Source: Gudongella sp046224405 (lineage in GTDB: Bacteria; Bacillota; Clostridia; Tissierellales; Tissierellaceae). From it: 64,000 nucleotides of DNA. The stretch is taken from positions 1-64,000 of the forward strand of contig NZ_JBJXRK010000007.1 of assembly GCF_046224405.1 (NCBI RefSeq). The letters run 5' to 3'. The translations under genes were made by a program, and so were the position numbers. This document shows positions 61,614 through 64,000 of this stretch, piece after piece. The notes beneath the pieces are model-generated. The model ran no database searches and was not told the origin of the DNA. It was given only the letters and a program-made list of their open reading frames with translations. The stretch's first letter is position 1; each line of letters begins with the position of its first letter.

Positions 61614-63404
61614 ATGTATGGTTACAATGGTAAAATTCTTAGAGTGAATCTGACAGATGGAACATGGAAAACTGAAGACCTGGACCTGGAAATGGCAAAA
61701 AAATTCATCGGTGGTAGAGGACTAGGAACCAAGATGATGATGGATGAGGTTGATCCAAAGGTGGATCCGTTGAGTCCTGAAAACAAGCTATTTGTGGTTA
61801 CTGGCCCGATGACTGGAAACCCTGTTGCGACAGGTGGAAGGTACATGGTTGTAACTAAATCACCCCTTTCAAACACAATTGCATCCTCAAACTCAGGAGG
61901 TAAATGGGGAGCGGAGTTTAAGTTTGCTGGTTGGGACATAATAGCCTTTGAAGGAAAAGCTGAAGAGCCTGTCTATCTAAGTATTGAGGATGACAAGGTT
62001 GAGATTCTTTCAGCTGCTGACATTTGGGGAACTACAGTTTCAAACACCACCAAGAAGCTGGAGGAGAAGCATGCAGATGGTTGTAAAGTACTTGCGATAG
62101 GACCTGGTGGAGAAAATCTTTCACATATTGCTGCAATAATGAACGACGAGGACAGAGCGGCAGGCAGATCAGGAGTAGGAGCTGTAATGGGTTCCAAGAA
62201 CCTTAAGGCAATCGTTGTCAAGGGGTCCGGAAAGCCTGATGTACCTGATCAAGACAGGGTCAAGGAACTGAACAAGAAGCAATTGGCTAAAATAAAGGAA
62301 AATGGAGTAACAGGAGAGGGACTTCCTACCTATGGTACTGCAGTACTTGTAAACATACTGAACGAGCTGGGATCACTTCCAACAAACAACTTCCAGGAAG
62401 CCCAATTTGACAAGGCTGACGAAATAAGTGGAGAGACCTTGGCGGACAAATACCTTATCAAGAGAACAGCATGCTACAGATGCCCAATCGGCTGCGGAAG
62501 ATACGTTAAGTCAGGAGATTGGGAAGGTGGAGGACCTGAGTATGAGACTCTATGGTCATTCGGATCAGACTGTGGAATCAGCGATATGGATTCAATCATC
62601 ATGGCCAACTATTGGTGCAATGAAATGGGAATCGACACCATTTCAGCCGGTGCAACAATAGCAGCTGCAATTGAGCTGTATCAGAAAGGACATATCAAGG
62701 ATGACGAGCTTGACGGACTTAAACTTGAGTTTGGAAATGGAACAGACATAGCTGAATGGGTTAAGAGAATGGGCTATGGTCAGGGACTTGGTGCGAAAAT
62801 GGCAAAAGGATCATACAGATTGACAGAAGGCTACGGAGTGCCTGAATTGTCAATGACTGTTAAGAAGCTTGAGATGCCAGCCTATGACCCAAGAGGAATA
62901 ATGGGAATTGGTCTTAACTACGCAACAAGCAACAGAGGAGGCTGTCACGTTAGAGGCTATACAATATCTCCAGAGATACTGGGACTTCCTGAGCAGCTAG
63001 ACAGATTTGATGTCAAGAGCAAGCCAAGCTGGGTTAAGATATTCCAGGATCTAACAGCTACAATAGACTCCCTTGGAGTTTGCCTGTTTACATCATTTGC
63101 ACTGGGTGCGGATGACTACGCAGAGATGTACAATGTTATAGCTGGAACAGACTTTACTGGAAAAGATTTACTGGCAATTGGAGACAGAATCTACAACATA
63201 GAGAAGCAGTTCAACCTTCTTGCGGGAGTTACTCCAGCTGAAGACACACTGCCAAAGAGACTTCTTGAGGATCCAATTCCTGAAGGTCCAAGCAAGGGCT
63301 GGGTAAACAAGCTTGATGAAATGCTTGGAGAATACTATAAGGAAAGAGGCTGGGGTGAGGATGGAATTCCTACCGAAGCTAAACTGAAGGAACTGGGATT
63401 GTAA
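61614..63404 (+). CDS. aor: Tungsten-dependent aldehyde:ferredoxin oxidoreductase
   Basis: Oxidises aldehydes to acids with ferredoxin (or reduces acids). 596 residues. The N-terminal domain begins YGYNGKILRVNLTDG and has GGRGLGTKMM and GPMTGNPVATGGRY, which bind the bis-pterin cofactor. The Fe-S cluster ligands start C287-x2-C290-x3-C294 (ACYRCPIGCGRYV), with a further Cys in SLGVCLFTSF. The ATG at 61614, ten bases after AAGGAGG, fits the family start; an upstream GTG-like start would add 12 odd residues. Controlled by a sigma-54 promoter. The MoaD-like gene overlaps its end. Confidence 0.95.
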   Translation: MYGYNGKILRVNLTDGTWKTEDLDLEMAKKFIGGRGLGTKMMMDEVDPKVDPLSPENKLFVVTGPMTGNPVATGGRYMVVTKSPLSNTIASSNSGGKWGAEFKFAGWDIIAFEGKAEEPVYLSIEDDKVEILSAADIWGTTVSNTTKKLEEKHADGCKVLAIGPGGENLSHIAAIMNDEDRAAGRSGVGAVMGSKNLKAIVVKGSGKPDVPDQDRVKELNKKQLAKIKENGVTGEGLPTYGTAVLVNILNELGSLPTNNFQEAQFDKADEISGETLADKYLIKRTACYRCPIGCGRYVKSGDWEGGGPEYETLWSFGSDCGISDMDSIIMANYWCNEMGIDTISAGATIAAAIELYQKGHIKDDELDGLKLEFGNGTDIAEWVKRMGYGQGLGAKMAKGSYRLTEGYGVPELSMTVKKLEMPAYDPRGIMGIGLNYATSNRGGCHVRGYTISPEILGLPEQLDRFDVKSKPSWVKIFQDLTATIDSLGVCLFTSFALGADDYAEMYNVIAGTDFTGKDLLAIGDRIYNIEKQFNLLAGVTPAEDTLPKRLLEDPIPEGPSKGWVNKLDEMLGEYYKERGWGEDGIPTEAKLKELGL

Positions 63405-63631
63405 TGATAAAGGTTGAGGTCAGATATTTTGCCACACTCAGAATTGATGACAAGAAGAAGGAAACTCTGGAGGTAGCGGAAGATACAAGTGTGGATAGCC
63501 TTCTTGATCAGGTTGGAGTAGATCTTGAGGATGTAGCAATTCTTCTGGTAAACGGAATAAGAACACCTCCTGAGAGCAAATTGAAGGACGGGGATGTAGT
63601 GTCCCTTTTCCCTCCTGTTGGAGGGGGATAA
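63404..63631 (+). CDS. MoaD/ThiS-like sulfur carrier
   Basis: A 75-residue ubiquitin-fold protein ending in GG (VSLFPPVGGG), the thiocarboxylate tail used to load sulfur on molybdopterin. The start overlaps the aor stop (TAATG), so the two are translated together. It probably supplies dithiolene sulfur for the tungsten-pterin cofactor of the oxidoreductase. No MoaE is in the window. Confidence 0.92.
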   Translation: MIKVEVRYFATLRIDDKKKETLEVAEDTSVDSLLDQVGVDLEDVAILLVNGIRTPPESKLKDGDVVSLFPPVGGG

Positions 63632-63661
63632 GAGGAAGCCTGAAGGGGCTTCTTCTTTTTG
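63632..63661 (+). terminator. Terminator of the aor unit
   Basis: GAGGAAGCC/GGCTTCTTC stem (with one G-T pair) and a 6-base loop, followed by TTTTTG. Confidence 0.75.
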
Positions 63662-63738
63662 TGGAAAAATTTCACGGAAAACAATGAAATCATCCAGATT
63701 ATTGATATAATTAACAAAAGGGCAAAGAGGTGAGCGCA

Positions 63739-64000
63739 ATGGGTAAGGATTATATCCTCGCATTGGACCAGGGTACAACAAGTTCAAGAGCTATACTGTT
63801 TGACAAGGAAGGTAAAATCTTTGGAATGGCACAAAAGGAGTTTAAGCAGTTCTACCCTCAGGAAGCCTGGGTTGAACACGACCCCATGGAAATTTGGGGG
63901 ACTCAGTCAGGTGTAATAAGGGAGGTTATGGACAGTGCTTCCGTAACCCCTGATGAAATTGCCGCCATAGGGATAACAAATCAGAGGGAAACCACTATAG
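63739..64000 (+). CDS. glpK: Glycerol kinase, N-terminal part (runs off the window)
   Basis: Phosphorylates glycerol to glycerol-3-phosphate. Only about the first 87 residues are in the window: YILALDQGTTSSRAILFD, the phosphate-binding start of the FGGY kinase fold, then EAWVEHDPMEIW and AIGITNQRETT. The ATG follows AGAGGTG. The frame is open at the window end. Confidence 0.93.
   Translation, partial: MGKDYILALDQGTTSSRAILFDKEGKIFGMAQKEFKQFYPQEAWVEHDPMEIWGTQSGVIREVMDSASVTPDEIAAIGITNQRETTI

Overview
The window reads as chromosome of a low-GC, anaerobic, Gram-positive bacterium of the Clostridia/Tissierellia type. The grounds are strong AGGAGG ribosome sites, frequent TTG starts, ferritin-like and aldehyde:ferredoxin oxidoreductase genes, a sigma-54 regulated cysteine desulfidase, a remnant of an ornithine-racemase-like gene, and two genes with an in-frame TGA exactly where their families carry a key cysteine. 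There is no rRNA, CRISPR array, intact insertion sequence or recognisable prophage. One tRNA gene (Ala, GGC) is present.

Layout. 1-1.4 kb is an AT-rich accessory patch: a secreted protein coupled to a small membrane protein, a diverged inverted repeat and a truncated racemase remnant. 1.4-13.7 kb is mostly housekeeping and stress genes (amidohydrolase, mnmA, tRNA-Ala, acetate channel, truA/yitT, flavin oxidoreductase, ferritin-like protein, nicotinamidase, thioredoxin-like protein, CBS protein), ending in a frameshifted DUF2177 gene. 13.7-20.3 kb holds a DAK2-DegV fusion, a DUF523/DUF1722 protein, a large HTH regulator and a membrane J-domain protein. 20.3-24.4 kb is the most striking stretch. 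It has a predicted selenocysteine O6-alkylguanine-DNA alkyltransferase, a cysteine desulfidase with a textbook -24/-12 promoter and its divergent sigma-54 activator, and a predicted selenocysteine MerT-like protein. 24.6-26.7 kb has a baeRF-type protein and a two-domain sulfurtransferase.

26.7-37.8 kb is a maltodextrin/glycogen island: malQ-glgP and malE-orf-malF-malG-malK-malR. Each unit is preceded by a LacI-type operator, so the terminal LacI-family gene probably controls both. MalF carries an unusual long charged, probably coiled-coil N-terminus. 37.9-40.6 kb combines a conserved hypothetical gene, a compact inverted-repeat-bounded RNA-like element encoding a 25-residue peptide, an HD-GYP membrane protein and a DUF5317 protein. 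40.7-46 kb has an ATP-grasp/Mur-ligase pair, apt and glmS.

46-54.5 kb has a divergent HTH pair, a duplicated-domain lipoprotein, ApbE flavin transferase, ndk, an amino-acid racemase, a sortase, TatA/TatC, a small lipoprotein with an ApbE flavinylation motif, pgpA and an alanine/sodium symporter with a structured leader. 54.9-59.3 kb has rnhA, dCMP deaminase, a patatin phospholipase, a NUDIX hydrolase and a MATE pump. 59.5-64 kb has a second sigma-54 activator driving a tungsten aldehyde oxidoreductase with a MoaD-like partner, and then the start of glpK, which runs off the end.
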